Assembly (NCBI GenBank): GCA_964403465.1
Contig: CAYOFY010000020.1
Location: 1 to 21,499 of the forward strand
From: JAFGKM01 sp964403465
GTDB lineage: Bacteria; Ratteibacteria; UBA8468; B48-G9; JAFGKM01
DNA: 21,499 nucleotides
Reading direction: 5' to 3'
This document shows positions 7,263 through 14,894 of this stretch, one piece after another. The translations under genes were made by a program, and so were the position numbers. The notes beneath the pieces are model-generated. The model was given only the letters and a program-made list of their open reading frames with translations, ran no database searches and had not been told where the DNA came from. Numbering within the stretch: the first letter of the stretch is position 1; every line of letters starts with the position of its first letter.

Positions 7263-8669
7263 TCACACCATGGTCACACCGTAACCGAGGTACCTTTCAA
7301 AGGCTTCCCTGACAGGGCGCATGACATGCCCGGAGACAGCGCTTGTGTGATGACGGTGCCCCATGTAACCTATGGTCTGCAGAACATCCTGCAGGTTATC
7401 AATCTCTGCCACGCCGGCGCATCCGAAGAAATCGTCAGGGATAGGGTCATCCGTGAATCTGCCTTCGCCCACGTAGAATTCCATCTTCCCGTCAGCGGTT
7501 AGCATGCTCCCGAAAGTGAACGGCCCCGACGCAATCCGTCCTGTATTGCAGCCGAAACCGCAACCCGGCCCTGCAAGATTGGCAAGTATTGCATGGTCGG
7601 TAATCCTGCCCTTGCATTTCATCATGGACGCAGGGACAGGTCCGCAGTGAAACAGAATACACTTGTTTTCCTCGTCGCCATAATTATTGTTCCAGTCAAG
7701 GCATGTGGAGACATTCCCGGACGCCCTGCTCAGTGCAAACATGGTCACCGCATTACCCACGTCAACCTCGCAGGCGGCAGGGATACCCCTGTTGTTAATC
7801 TCGCTGAGGACCACGCAGGGAGAAATCCCGAGTATCTCCTGCATCTCCACCCAGCACCGGAGAGCGATGGCATCAAAACCGTTATCGGAAATCATGTCGT
7901 CAAGGACAACCGCCAGTTTCACTATCGTCTCAAAAGATTTCCTGGGGACGCCTTTCCAGTCCGCATAATCGCCTAAAATCCTGGCCTTGGCAACCGCTTT
8001 CTTTTCCGATGTCTTGACCGCATCCATCCTGACAAACACGGACGAAAGGTCAAAAGTCTCCGTGTTTATGCCGTATTTCTGCAGGGCAAGTTCATCTATC
8101 CGCACGGTCTTGAAGGGGGTCGTCCTCGCACCGATGGCACCCACGGTCATATCCCTCATCCCCGTTACGACCCTGCATATCCTGTCAAAAAGGTCAATGT
8201 TTTCGGAAAAAACGCGGGATTTCGGATGAACCGTGTGCGGTTTCAACGCCGTGAAAGGAATCCCGTGCTGGCGGAAAACATCCATGATTGAAAACTTGCC
8301 GCAGAAAGAGTCCCGTCTCAACTCCGGTCTCATTCTGTCCAGTTCATCGGGATATGCCTGAATCAGAATCGGAACGCCCGCTTCTTTGAGTGCCTCTACA
8401 GCACCGTTTTCATCCCCGAAATTTGGCAGGGAAAGGATAATTCCTCCGAACCTGCCCCGGTTTTTTCTCAGGAAATCCGCGTATACCCTGCCTTCCTTCA
8501 CTGTCTCAACGGCACCGAAGCGCGTCGCCTTTTCATCAAGCATGAGTACTTTGTGTCCCATACCTTTCAGAACTTCTGATAATTCCTTTCGTGCAACGGC
8601 CATCAACGAAGACGGGAAAAATCCCCTGTTTCCGAAAAACAGCGCGAATGCGGTCTTTTCCGCTCTCAT
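7263..8669 (-). CDS. L-fucose/L-arabinose isomerase family protein
   Basis: A 468-residue protein. The open frame extends further to 8789, but the ATG at 8669 has AAAGGAGG about five bases upstream and the extra N-terminus would be repeat sequence, so this start is chosen. The layout matches the FucI/AraA fold: Rossmann-like N-terminal domains ('FGGIILSLPNFGDENGAVEAL', 'MTVGAIGARTTPFKTVR') and an isomerase C-terminal domain with 'ALRCWVEMQ' (E275), 'ACEVDVGNA' (E301), 'FHCGPVP' (H341), 'GPGCGFGCNTGRIASGPFTF' (367-386) and a His-rich 'GHRHHTSAVSGH' (437-448). E275, E301 and one of these histidines are likely metal/proton-transfer residues (inference). The sugar is unknown. It heads the operon leading to the lptD-like gene, 42 nt downstream. 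Confidence 0.8.
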   Translation of the reverse strand: MRAEKTAFALFFGNRGFFPSSLMAVARKELSEVLKGMGHKVLMLDEKATRFGAVETVKEGRVYADFLRKNRGRFGGIILSLPNFGDENGAVEALKEAGVPILIQAYPDELDRMRPELRRDSFCGKFSIMDVFRQHGIPFTALKPHTVHPKSRVFSENIDLFDRICRVVTGMRDMTVGAIGARTTPFKTVRIDELALQKYGINTETFDLSSVFVRMDAVKTSEKKAVAKARILGDYADWKGVPRKSFETIVKLAVVLDDMISDNGFDAIALRCWVEMQEILGISPCVVLSEINNRGIPAACEVDVGNAVTMFALSRASGNVSTCLDWNNNYGDEENKCILFHCGPVPASMMKCKGRITDHAILANLAGPGCGFGCNTGRIASGPFTFGSMLTADGKMEFYVGEGRFTDDPIPDDFFGCAGVAEIDNLQDVLQTIGYMGHRHHTSAVSGHVMRPVREAFERYLGYGVTMV

Positions 8670-8701
8670 ACCATCCTCCTTTACCCCGTGCCGACGTCTT
8701 C

Positions 8702-8776
8702 TGCCGTTGCGAGCGTCTTCTGCGCAGTAATTGGCGGCTATTCTGTCACCCCCATTCATCCGGGCTCGCAATAACA
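8702..8776. repeat. Degenerate palindromic repeat in isomerase leader
   Basis: gttgcgagc (8706-8714) faces gctcgcaat (8764-8772), resembling a decayed version of the palindromic 'attgcga' element at 3336-3496. A ten-base word cgtcttctgc is repeated at 8695-8704 and 8714-8723. It lies between the predicted transcription start (near 8798) and the ribosome site of the isomerase gene, so it would form structure in the mRNA leader. Confidence 0.45.
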
Positions 8777-8804
8777 GGACGGGAGTCACGAATATTCTCC
8801 CTTT

Positions 8805-8833
8805 ATTTTATGAAGTTGGAACAGGAATGTCAA
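8805..8833 (-). promoter_or_regulatory. Promoter for the isomerase-lptD-rph-rdgB operon
   Basis: Minus strand: -35 TTGACA (8828-8833), 17-bp spacer, -10 TAAAAT (8805-8810). The predicted start is near 8798, giving a leader of about 130 nt that contains an inverted repeat. It is divergent from the tRNA-Ala promoter, whose -35 box is only 16 bp away. Confidence 0.72.
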
Positions 8834-8849
8834 TTCAACGACCCTGCGA

Positions 8850-8877
8850 TTGACAAACTGGCAATTAAATATATAAT
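8850..8877 (+). promoter_or_regulatory. Consensus promoter for tRNA-Ala
   Basis: Perfect -35 TTGACA (8850-8855), 16-bp spacer, perfect -10 TATAAT (8872-8877). The tRNA begins at 8890, so the leader is only a few bases. This is the same design (both boxes perfect, 16-bp spacer) as the tRNA-Lys promoter at 67-94. Confidence 0.87.
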
Positions 8878-8889
8878 ATGAGATACAAC

Positions 8890-8965
8890 GGGGGATTAGC
8901 TCAGTTGGGAGAGCACCAGGCTGGCAGTCTGGGTGTCAAGGGTTCGAATCCCTTATCCTCCACCA
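8890..8965 (+). tRNA. tRNA-Ala(GGC), CCA encoded
   Basis: A 76-base cloverleaf: acceptor GGGGGAT pairs with ATCCTCC, including the G3-U70 wobble pair that is the alanine identity element. D arm GCTC/GAGC, anticodon arm CCAGG-CTGGCAG-TCTGG (anticodon GGC), T arm AAGGG-TTCGAAT-CCCTT, then A and an encoded CCA (8963-8965). It converges on the MATE gene, whose stop is 23 bases away. Confidence 0.96.
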
Positions 8966-8988
8966 TCTCTTCCTGGAAAGGGATTCGA

Positions 8989-10407
8989 TCAGGGGTTCAT
9001 GCCTTCTTCTATTATCGCCTCCTCCGTCGTTTCGGTGATCACCTTTATCTCCTCGGTTATCCTTTTCCGCTTCCATGTCCCTCTTGAAAACCATATTGCC
9101 GTTATAAGTGCTGTAAGGATATTTGCAACGGGAAATGCAATCCATATTCCCATCTCCATCAGCAAGGTATGGTGCGACAGGACGTAAGCCACGGGAAACC
9201 TCAGCACCCACAGTGATATGCTGGACAACATCAGGGAGATGAAGGTGTTGCCTGACCCTATGAAAGCGCCGTTAAACACCTGGTGAATTCCTATGAAACC
9301 GAAGGTAAGGGCCATTATTCTTATAAAAAGCGCGCTCACCCTTATGGTTTCAGCTTCTCCCGGGATAAATATCCCGGCAAGTCTCTCCGCTGACAGGAAC
9401 ATCAGCACGCCAAGTAATGTCAGGACCCAGAAACTTGTCATAGCCGCTATGTTTATTATCTTTTCCGCCCTGTAGATTTTTCCCGCACCCATATTCTGTC
9501 CGACAAGAGTTGATGTGGCCATTGACAATCCTATGGTGGGAATAATAACAAGCCCCAGTATCCTGTGTCCTATCCCGTACGCGGCAATGGCCGTGGTGCC
9601 GAAACCCGTAACAAGGAATATCATGAGGTTCATGCCAATTCCTATCGTGGACTGTTCTATGGAAGCGGGCATCCCGAGTCTCACCATCTTCCTGATTAAC
9701 GGAAGATCCGGTCTCAGTTCATTCAAACGAAGCCTTATCTGATGTTTTCCCCTCAGCATGAGCAAAATTCCAATGACTGCCGATATCCCCTGTGTGGCGA
9801 TTGTGGCCACTGCAGCCCCGGCAACGCCCATGGCGGGAAAAGGGCCGTAACCTAGGATAAGCAGCGGGTCAATGACAAGATTCAGCGTGACAGTCCCGAG
9901 GATAACGTACATGGGAGTTTTCACATCCCCCACTCCCCTCATCAGGGATTGAAAAACCATGAAGGTGAACATGAAAACCAACCCCGCAAAGGAGATTTTC
10001 ATGTAGGAAACGGCATTCGTGAAAACATCTTTTTCTGCACCCATCAGACTGACAATATGAGGGGATACGAAAAAGCCCACGCCCGAAAGTATCGAGGAGG
10101 TTATAATGACCATGAATAGTGTCTGAGTGGTGATATGGTCCACGGCTCTTGCGTCGCCCTTCCCCTTGTACTGGGAAACCAGTATGGTTCCTGCAAGCGA
10201 CAGTCCACCTCCCAGCGAAACCAGAAGAAAGATTACGGGAAAACTGATGGAAACGGATGCGATTGCAACCGTTCCCAGCCTGCCGACCCAGAAGGTATCG
10301 GTCAACTGATATGCCATATGGAGGAAATTTGCAAATATTATGGGAAGGGCTATCACCAGCAGGGACTGCAGAATGGGTCCTTCGGTCAGGTTGTCTCCGT
10401 CTTTCAT
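8989..10407 (-). CDS. MATE family efflux transporter
   Basis: About 472 residues from ATG 10407, which has GAAAGG nine bases upstream; a TTG at 10413 is also in frame. The protein is hydrophobic throughout, fitting twelve membrane helices. Typical MATE patterns are present: 'ILQSLLVIALPIIFANFLHMAYQLTDTFWVGRLG' near the N-terminus, 'FQSLMRGVGDVKTP', 'NLVIDPLLILG', and in the second half 'MPASIEQSTIGIGMNLMIFL' and 'STLVGQNMGAGK'. MATE pumps export cationic drugs, metabolites or, in related branches, lipid-linked molecules using Na+ or H+ gradients; the substrate cannot be read here. It starts 13 nt after the hydrolase gene, third in the DUF4416-hydrolase-MATE operon. Confidence 0.93.
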   Translation of the reverse strand: MKDGDNLTEGPILQSLLVIALPIIFANFLHMAYQLTDTFWVGRLGTVAIASVSISFPVIFLLVSLGGGLSLAGTILVSQYKGKGDARAVDHITTQTLFMVIITSSILSGVGFFVSPHIVSLMGAEKDVFTNAVSYMKISFAGLVFMFTFMVFQSLMRGVGDVKTPMYVILGTVTLNLVIDPLLILGYGPFPAMGVAGAAVATIATQGISAVIGILLMLRGKHQIRLRLNELRPDLPLIRKMVRLGMPASIEQSTIGIGMNLMIFLVTGFGTTAIAAYGIGHRILGLVIIPTIGLSMATSTLVGQNMGAGKIYRAEKIINIAAMTSFWVLTLLGVLMFLSAERLAGIFIPGEAETIRVSALFIRIMALTFGFIGIHQVFNGAFIGSGNTFISLMLSSISLWVLRFPVAYVLSHHTLLMEMGIWIAFPVANILTALITAIWFSRGTWKRKRITEEIKVITETTEEAIIEEGMNP

Positions 10408-10420
10408 AATCAAATGCCTT

Positions 10421-11293
10421 TCATCGCGCTTGATGATTCAGATGCTGAAGAAAGAATTTCCTCACCGCATCCTGGTATTCCGCGGCAAAAGCGCGGTCAG
10501 GCCCTGTATGCTCTCCTCTCACCGTCAACAACTTTTTCGGCTGCGGCGCTTTTGCGTAGAGCCGTTGCGCGTGTTCGTAAGGAACGAATTTATCCTGCTC
10601 GGAATGTATGATAAGAACAGGACATCTGATGTTCGCGATAAAATTCTCCGGGCTGTTTTCAAAGAAATCAAAACCGAGTGCGTATCTTCCCAGTATTATG
10701 GAAAGCCCTGAAAAGAGATATTTCAGCGGACCGAGATTTCCGTAGTAATGGGTGACCATCTCCGGGAAATTGGCAAATGCCGAATCCGTCACAAGCGCAT
10801 CTATATCATCGTACCTTGCAGACGCAATTATACCCACCGCACCGCCCATGGAATACCCCCAGATGCCTGTTTTCTTATCCTTCAGGTTCTCCCTTGACCT
10901 TATGAATCTTATGGCAGAATCCACGTCAATGAACTCTTTCAATCCGAAATAGGTGATTTTCCCGCCGCTCCGTCCATGTGCCCTGAAATCAAAGAGGAGC
11001 AGGGAAAAATCCGGATGAAGGAATGATACAACGGGCAGGATGTCCGATTTGTTTGCTGGGTAACCATGGAGGCAGATGACCGTCCCCCTGCTTTTTTCCG
11101 AGGGGATGAGCCAGCCGCTGAGCCTCACCCCGTCCAGGGTCTCAAGCACAATGTCATCGTACGGGAGCCCCAGGTCCGATGGGACAAGGTTATCGGGCAT
11201 CCTGACGGGCATGATAGCACGCCAGCCAAGCAGGACGGTCAGGGTAAATATTATTATCCCCGCGTCAATGAGAACCCTGAGCCACATCTTCAT
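10421..11293 (-). CDS. Alpha/beta hydrolase, membrane-anchored
   Basis: A 290-residue serine-hydrolase-fold protein. Residues 5-24 (LRVLIDAGIIIFTLTVLLGW) form an N-terminal membrane anchor or uncleaved signal, so the catalytic domain likely faces the periplasm (inference). Catalytic features are the oxyanion motif 'CLHGYPANK' (74-82), the nucleophile elbow GYSMGG with S148, the acid D234 in 'HSEQDKFVP', and H262 in 'GEHTG'. The layout resembles the YqkD/BEM46-type hydrolases ('DFRAHGRSGG'). The substrate is unknown, probably an ester or peptide-like bond. GGAGC lies nine bases before the ATG. It overlaps the end of the DUF4416 gene by 29 nt, indicating translational coupling. Confidence 0.88.
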   Translation of the reverse strand: MKMWLRVLIDAGIIIFTLTVLLGWRAIMPVRMPDNLVPSDLGLPYDDIVLETLDGVRLSGWLIPSEKSRGTVICLHGYPANKSDILPVVSFLHPDFSLLLFDFRAHGRSGGKITYFGLKEFIDVDSAIRFIRSRENLKDKKTGIWGYSMGGAVGIIASARYDDIDALVTDSAFANFPEMVTHYYGNLGPLKYLFSGLSIILGRYALGFDFFENSPENFIANIRCPVLIIHSEQDKFVPYEHAQRLYAKAPQPKKLLTVRGEHTGPDRAFAAEYQDAVRKFFLQHLNHQAR

Positions 11294-11819
11294 TTTTCAA
11301 TTGCTCCCTGTATATGCTCCGGATCTTCAGGAAAAAATCAAGATATTTATCCGTCCTGTAGTCGGGGTATGTCCACGGCAGAAACGCAAACCTGTTCTTT
11401 TCAAAGCGCAGAGTCACTTCCCCGAAAACACCGCCACCGAGGTAAATCCTGTGCGAATAATCCTTCGCCGAAAAAAGAACCACCCTTGACAGGTTCAGGT
11501 ATCCCGGGTCAAGGTTAACCCTCCTGGAAAATTCCCCCCCGTAAAAAAATTCTTTTTCAACCTCGTTTGTAAACAGTTTCCACGCGAACGAATTTTCCAG
11601 CGAAATCATTTCTTTGAACGAGAAAAACCTTCTTTTGAGGTTATCTCCCATCTCGCTGCGGTAGTAATCGGTAAAGTCAAAGGAGAAAGGTCCTGCCTCA
11701 ATGTCCGTTCTCCCCATCCTGGAGACAAGTCTATCCCTGACAGCATCCACGATACTCTCATCCCTGTACAGCATGCCGCAGAAAAGCTTTACCTTTTCAT
11801 AATCCTTTTTTGTTTCCAT
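11265..11819 (-). CDS. DUF4416 family protein
   Basis: A 184-residue soluble protein with no signal or membrane segment. It matches the DUF4416 pattern as I recall it: 'KLFCGMLYRDESIVDAV' (11-27), 'GPFSFDFTDYYRSEMGDNLKRRF' (43-65), 'NLDPGYLNLSRVVLFSAKDYSHRIYLGGGVFGEVTL' (about 102-137) and 'FAFLPWTYPDYRT' (146-158). The function is unknown in the literature I am aware of; the family is found in Deltaproteobacteria-, Nitrospirota- and Omnitrophota-type genomes. The start has GGGGGA four bases upstream. It is the first gene of the operon with the hydrolase and MATE transporter, divergent from mnmE. Confidence 0.8.
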   Translation of the reverse strand: METKKDYEKVKLFCGMLYRDESIVDAVRDRLVSRMGRTDIEAGPFSFDFTDYYRSEMGDNLKRRFFSFKEMISLENSFAWKLFTNEVEKEFFYGGEFSRRVNLDPGYLNLSRVVLFSAKDYSHRIYLGGGVFGEVTLRFEKNRFAFLPWTYPDYRTDKYLDFFLKIRSIYREQLKNEDVAQGSH

Positions 11820-11838
11820 CTAATCCCCCTGGCAGGTT

Positions 11839-11866
11839 CATATATGTTATACTAATTCGGGGTCAA
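11839..11866 (-). promoter_or_regulatory. Possible promoter for DUF4416-hydrolase-MATE operon
   Basis: Minus strand: -35 TTGACC (11861-11866), 16-bp spacer, -10-like TATATG (11839-11844). The -10 is a moderate match. The site overlaps the candidate mnmE promoter on the other strand, so the two may compete. Confidence 0.4.
11845..11853 (+). promoter_or_regulatory. Possible extended -10 promoter for mnmE
   Basis: TGT-TATACT is an extended -10 match (TGn plus hexamer at 11848-11853), about 45-50 bases before the mnmE start. There is no good -35 box at 16-18 bp. It overlaps the candidate minus-strand promoter. Confidence 0.35.
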
Positions 11867-11901
11867 AGTATAGCGAATCCTGGAAAAACAGCGGGGTGAT
11901 G

Positions 11902-13278
11902 ATGAAACAGGACACAATATGTGCGGTTTCCACGCCGTTCGGAATCAGCGGCATAGGCATCGTGCGTCTCAGCGGACCGGATGCTTATAGCATCATAAGG
12001 AAAATATTCGTGCCGGCAAGAAGAACGGACATGATGGAAGTTCCCTCCCATACCGTACACTACGGCCATATTGTTGATGGCAAGAAAACGGTTGACGAGG
12101 TACTCGTGACGGTCATGAGGAGACCGAGAAGTTACACAAGAGAGGATATGGCCGAGATAGGATGCCATGGAGGCATTGTGCCCCTGAAAGAAGTCTTATC
12201 CCTGTGCATAAGGAGCGGCGCAAGGGAGGCCGAACCCGGGGAATTCACAAGGAGGGCATTTCTCAACGGCAGGATAGACCTTGCCCAGGCGGAAAGCGTC
12301 ATTGAGATTATCTCCAGCAAGACGGAGAGGGCACTGGAAATATCGCTGAGGAAACTGAAGGGTTCCCTTTCCTCCCCTCTTCACGACATGGAAACCTCGC
12401 TGTCAGGAATCCTGGCAGGGATAGAAGCCAGAATAGACTTCCCGGAAGAGGAGGAGGTGGATTCCTTCGACCCTGAAACGCTGAAAGGGATCAGCAGGAT
12501 AGTATCTTCCATAGACGGCGTCCTCTCGCGCGCCGGCAAGGGGAAGATATTGCAGCAGGGGATAAATGCAGCCATAACCGGGAGGGTGAACTCGGGGAAA
12601 TCAAGCCTGCTCAATTACCTTACAAAAGAAGACAGAGCAATAGTTACGGATGTCCCCGGAACAACGAGAGACGCGATACAGGAAACGATAAACATCAGGG
12701 GAATTCCCATCAACATAATAGACACGGCGGGCATAAGAAAGGTACGGGGAATGGTGGAAAAGATGGGTGTGGACAGGGCGATAGAGTGGATGGAAAAAGC
12801 CGAGATAAACCTCATCATGCTTGACGGCAGCAGAAAGATGAATGAATATGACCGTCAGCTTCTGCGGCATGTCAGGGGAAGGAATTATGTCATTCTGATA
12901 AACAAGGCTGACCTTCCCCTCAAGGTAGAGAAAAGGCGACTGGAAAAAGAGTTCTCTCCGGACAGAATAATTATGATATCCGCAAAAACCGGGGCGGGCA
13001 TACCTGAACTTGAAGAGCGCATATACGATTTGATACGCATGGGGTACGGGGAGATGAAGGGCGACGAGATATTTTTGAATATGCGGCAGTATGGTAAGAT
13101 AAGAGAAATAAGAAAAATGCTTCTGACCGTGGAGAAGGAGATCAGGCAGGACATGACGGCCGAGATTATTGCCGAAGGCCTCAGGAGCTGTCTGAAAAAA
13201 CTGGACGAACTGACAGGCAGGAACGTTTCGGAAGATATCCTGGACCAGATTTTTTCGCGTTTCTGCATAGGTAAATAG
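11902..13278 (+). CDS. mnmE: tRNA uridine-5-carboxymethylaminomethyl modification GTPase MnmE
   Basis: About 458 residues. GTG 11896 and ATG 11899 are in-frame alternatives; the ATG at 11902 has GGGG five bases upstream and gives the normal MnmE N-terminus 'DTICAVSTPFGISGIGIVRLSG'. With MnmG it installs the (carboxymethyl)aminomethyl group on U34 of certain tRNAs. Domains in order: the folate-binding N-terminal domain ('GEFTRRAFLNGRIDLAQAE'); a helical domain split by the G domain; G1 'GRVNSGKSSL', G2/switch 'VPGTTRD', G3 'DTAG', G4 'NKAD'; and the C-terminal 'FCIGK', which retains the catalytic Cys of the CxGK tail. It diverges from the DUF4416 operon. Confidence 0.97.
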   Translation: MKQDTICAVSTPFGISGIGIVRLSGPDAYSIIRKIFVPARRTDMMEVPSHTVHYGHIVDGKKTVDEVLVTVMRRPRSYTREDMAEIGCHGGIVPLKEVLSLCIRSGAREAEPGEFTRRAFLNGRIDLAQAESVIEIISSKTERALEISLRKLKGSLSSPLHDMETSLSGILAGIEARIDFPEEEEVDSFDPETLKGISRIVSSIDGVLSRAGKGKILQQGINAAITGRVNSGKSSLLNYLTKEDRAIVTDVPGTTRDAIQETINIRGIPINIIDTAGIRKVRGMVEKMGVDRAIEWMEKAEINLIMLDGSRKMNEYDRQLLRHVRGRNYVILINKADLPLKVEKRRLEKEFSPDRIIMISAKTGAGIPELEERIYDLIRMGYGEMKGDEIFLNMRQYGKIREIRKMLLTVEKEIRQDMTAEIIAEGLRSCLKKLDELTGRNVSEDILDQIFSRFCIGK

Positions 13279-13302
13279 CGGAGCTGAAAAACAAAATGAC
13301 AG

Positions 13303-13368
13303 TTACCCCACAATGAAAGAGATGCGGGAAGAGTTCCCCGAAAAACAGAATCGGGGCAAGCGGGGTAA
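13303..13368. repeat. Nested inverted repeat in mnmE-M48 gap
   Basis: ttacccc (13303-13309) pairs with ggggtaa (13362-13368), and inside it ccccga (13336-13341) pairs with tcgggg (13351-13356). The words gggaagagttc and cggggtaaa also recur in the same order downstream (13413-13431), there nearly fused, as if the hairpin had been inserted in one copy. It lies in the 163-bp space before the M48 gene. Confidence 0.5.
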
Positions 13369-13441
13369 AACAGAGATACAAAATCATCAACCCCTCACAA
13401 GAAAGCGTATCAGGGAAGAGTTCGGGGTAAAGGGGTACACC

Positions 13442-14185
13442 ATGAAAAAGGTATTCTTTGCCGTTGCTATTGTATGCATGCTCGCCGGATGTACCACATA
13501 TTACAATCCGGTAACAAAGAAAACCGAATATACCGTCTATTCGGAGCAGGACGAGATTGACATGGGCGTGGCCATTGACAACAAGCTCCAGAAGGAGAAC
13601 AAGGTCCTGGAAACGCCGGCAAAAATAAAGGACATTGCAGGCAAAATCGGCACTGCCTCCGACAGGCCGGAATTGAAATACACGGTGCGGGTGATAGAAA
13701 ACGAGGAGATAAACGCATTCGCGGTTCCAGGAGGTTTCGTTTACCTCTACACCGGGCTTGTTGAAAAATCAGGATCTTCCGACGAACTGGCCAATATCAT
13801 AGGACATGAGATTGGACATGTCTGTGCGAGGGACAGCGTCAGACAATTGCAGAAGACGCTGCTGTATTCAATCCCGGCGCAGATACTGCTGAGCAACAGG
13901 AGCGCCGCCATACAGCAGGCGGTTGACGCGGCCTTCACCATCACGATGCTGAAATACAGCAGGGAAGATGAATTGAGGGCTGATTCACTGGGGATAAGGT
14001 ATGCCTATCGCGCCGGATACAACCCGGAGGGCATGATAACCTTCTTCCAGAAACTGCAGGAGATAGAAACCAAGAGCCCATCGTTGAATATAACTTTTCT
14101 CAGGAGCCACCCGGACATAAAGGCACGGATAGAAAACGCAAGGGCAGTGATAAGGGATTTGCAGTGGGTGAAGACAGAAAATTGA
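13442..14185 (+). CDS. M48 family zinc metalloprotease, lipoprotein
   Basis: A 247-residue protein from ATG 13442; GGTAAAGGGG lies upstream and the N-terminus MKKVFFAVAIVCMLAGC is a lipoprotein signal with C17 as the lipidated residue. The open frame extends to 13313, but that part is repeat sequence and would bury the signal. The protease domain has 'NAFAVPGGFVYLYTGL' (91-106), the zinc site HEIGH (H122, E123, H126) and the third ligand E177 in 'SREDELRADSLG', all intact. A 'SLNITFLRSHPDIKARI' motif (SHP) follows. This matches periplasmic M48 proteases such as LoiP/BepA, without BepA's TPR domain; they act in outer-membrane quality control. It is probably downstream of mnmE in the same transcript and converges on dcd. 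Confidence 0.93.
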   Translation: MKKVFFAVAIVCMLAGCTTYYNPVTKKTEYTVYSEQDEIDMGVAIDNKLQKENKVLETPAKIKDIAGKIGTASDRPELKYTVRVIENEEINAFAVPGGFVYLYTGLVEKSGSSDELANIIGHEIGHVCARDSVRQLQKTLLYSIPAQILLSNRSAAIQQAVDAAFTITMLKYSREDELRADSLGIRYAYRAGYNPEGMITFFQKLQEIETKSPSLNITFLRSHPDIKARIENARAVIRDLQWVKTEN

Positions 14186-14245
14186 CGGACAGGATTCATC
14201 GGGCAATAAGTCCATAATGAAACCGCCTGCCACAATGGACATGTG

Positions 14246-14779
14246 TCAGCGCGGCAGAATAATACCCTTTGATGACTGGTATTTCCCCGCAAGGTCCTTG
14301 TAGGATTTTTCGCAGATCTCGCCGGCGCCAATAAAGACTATCTGCGCAATACCCTCTCCCGCATAAACCTCGCCTTCAACCGGAGTAAGGTTGGCGATCT
14401 GCACGGTAATATTTCCTTCCCATTCGGGTTCCAGGGGGGTCACATTGACTATGATGCCGCACCTTGCATAGGTTGATTTCCCGAAACATATCCCGACCAC
14501 ATCCCTCGGTATCCTGAAATACTCCTCGCTTCTTCCGAGGATAAAACTGTTTGGAGGCACGATGCAGACCTTCCCTGAAAATCTTTCAAAATCCGTATCC
14601 TTTATTTTCTTTGGCGATACCGGACCTTTCCCCCTGAATATCAGGAACTCCTCGGACAGTATGAAATCATAACCGTAGGAAGAGATTCCGAAGGAAATCC
14701 CCCTCTTGACTTTTTCCGGGTGAAACGGGTCTATCATGCCTGTCGCCATCCTTTTTATCCAGCTGTCGGGTTTGATCAT
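14246..14779 (-). CDS. dcd: dCTP deaminase family protein with altered catalytic residue
   Basis: A 177-residue protein of the SYGYD-type dCTP deaminase branch. Motifs: 'ISFGISSYGYDFILSEEF' (28-45), 'GKSTYARCGIIVNVTPLEPEWEG' (100-122, with S102 and R106 matching active-site residues), 'YAGEGIAQIVF' (139-149) and the C-terminal 'KSYKDLAGKYQSSKGIILPR'. The enzyme normally deaminates dCTP to dUTP for dTTP synthesis. The position that in this family carries the catalytic Glu (E138 in the E. coli protein, normally in a 'T-L-E-I-S-N' strand) is Gln127 here, codon CAG, in 'NITVQIANLT'. Activity is therefore uncertain. AAGGAGG is seven bases before the start. It is alone on the minus strand, between the M48 gene and lipA. 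Confidence 0.88.
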   Translation of the reverse strand: MIKPDSWIKRMATGMIDPFHPEKVKRGISFGISSYGYDFILSEEFLIFRGKGPVSPKKIKDTDFERFSGKVCIVPPNSFILGRSEEYFRIPRDVVGICFGKSTYARCGIIVNVTPLEPEWEGNITVQIANLTPVEGEVYAGEGIAQIVFIGAGEICEKSYKDLAGKYQSSKGIILPR

Positions 14780-14824
14780 GGCTTACCCTCCTTATGCGAC
14801 CATTCGTTTTTCAAGCTGGTTGTT

Positions 14825-14833
14825 ATTTTATCA
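14825..14833 (-). promoter_or_regulatory. Possible extended -10 promoter for dcd
   Basis: Minus strand TGA-TAAAAT is an extended -10 match (hexamer at 14825-14830) about 46 bases before the dcd start. No convincing -35 box is seen. Confidence 0.3.
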
Positions 14834-14894
14834 CAGGTTTTGAAATTCCCAGCAGAAATTTTATCCGTTGCGTTTGATGTGTTAACATAATCAT

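Noticed and set aside
8670..8789. N-terminal extension of the isomerase frame
   Set aside because: It is Arg-rich repeat sequence; the ATG at 8669 has AAAGGAGG upstream and lies downstream of the predicted leader.
8878..9087. Plus-strand reading frame with 'GLAQLGEHQAGS'
   Set aside because: It is a read-through of tRNA-Ala and the antisense of the MATE gene; this peptide pattern is a common artefact over tRNA genes.
9360..9380. Perfect 8-bp hairpin ccgggata / tatcccgg within the MATE gene
   Set aside because: It lies in well-conserved coding sequence with no context for a regulatory role; probably chance.
13313..13441. N-terminal extension of the M48 protease frame
   Set aside because: The extension is repeat-derived and would hide the lipoprotein signal; the ATG at 13442 has a good ribosome site.
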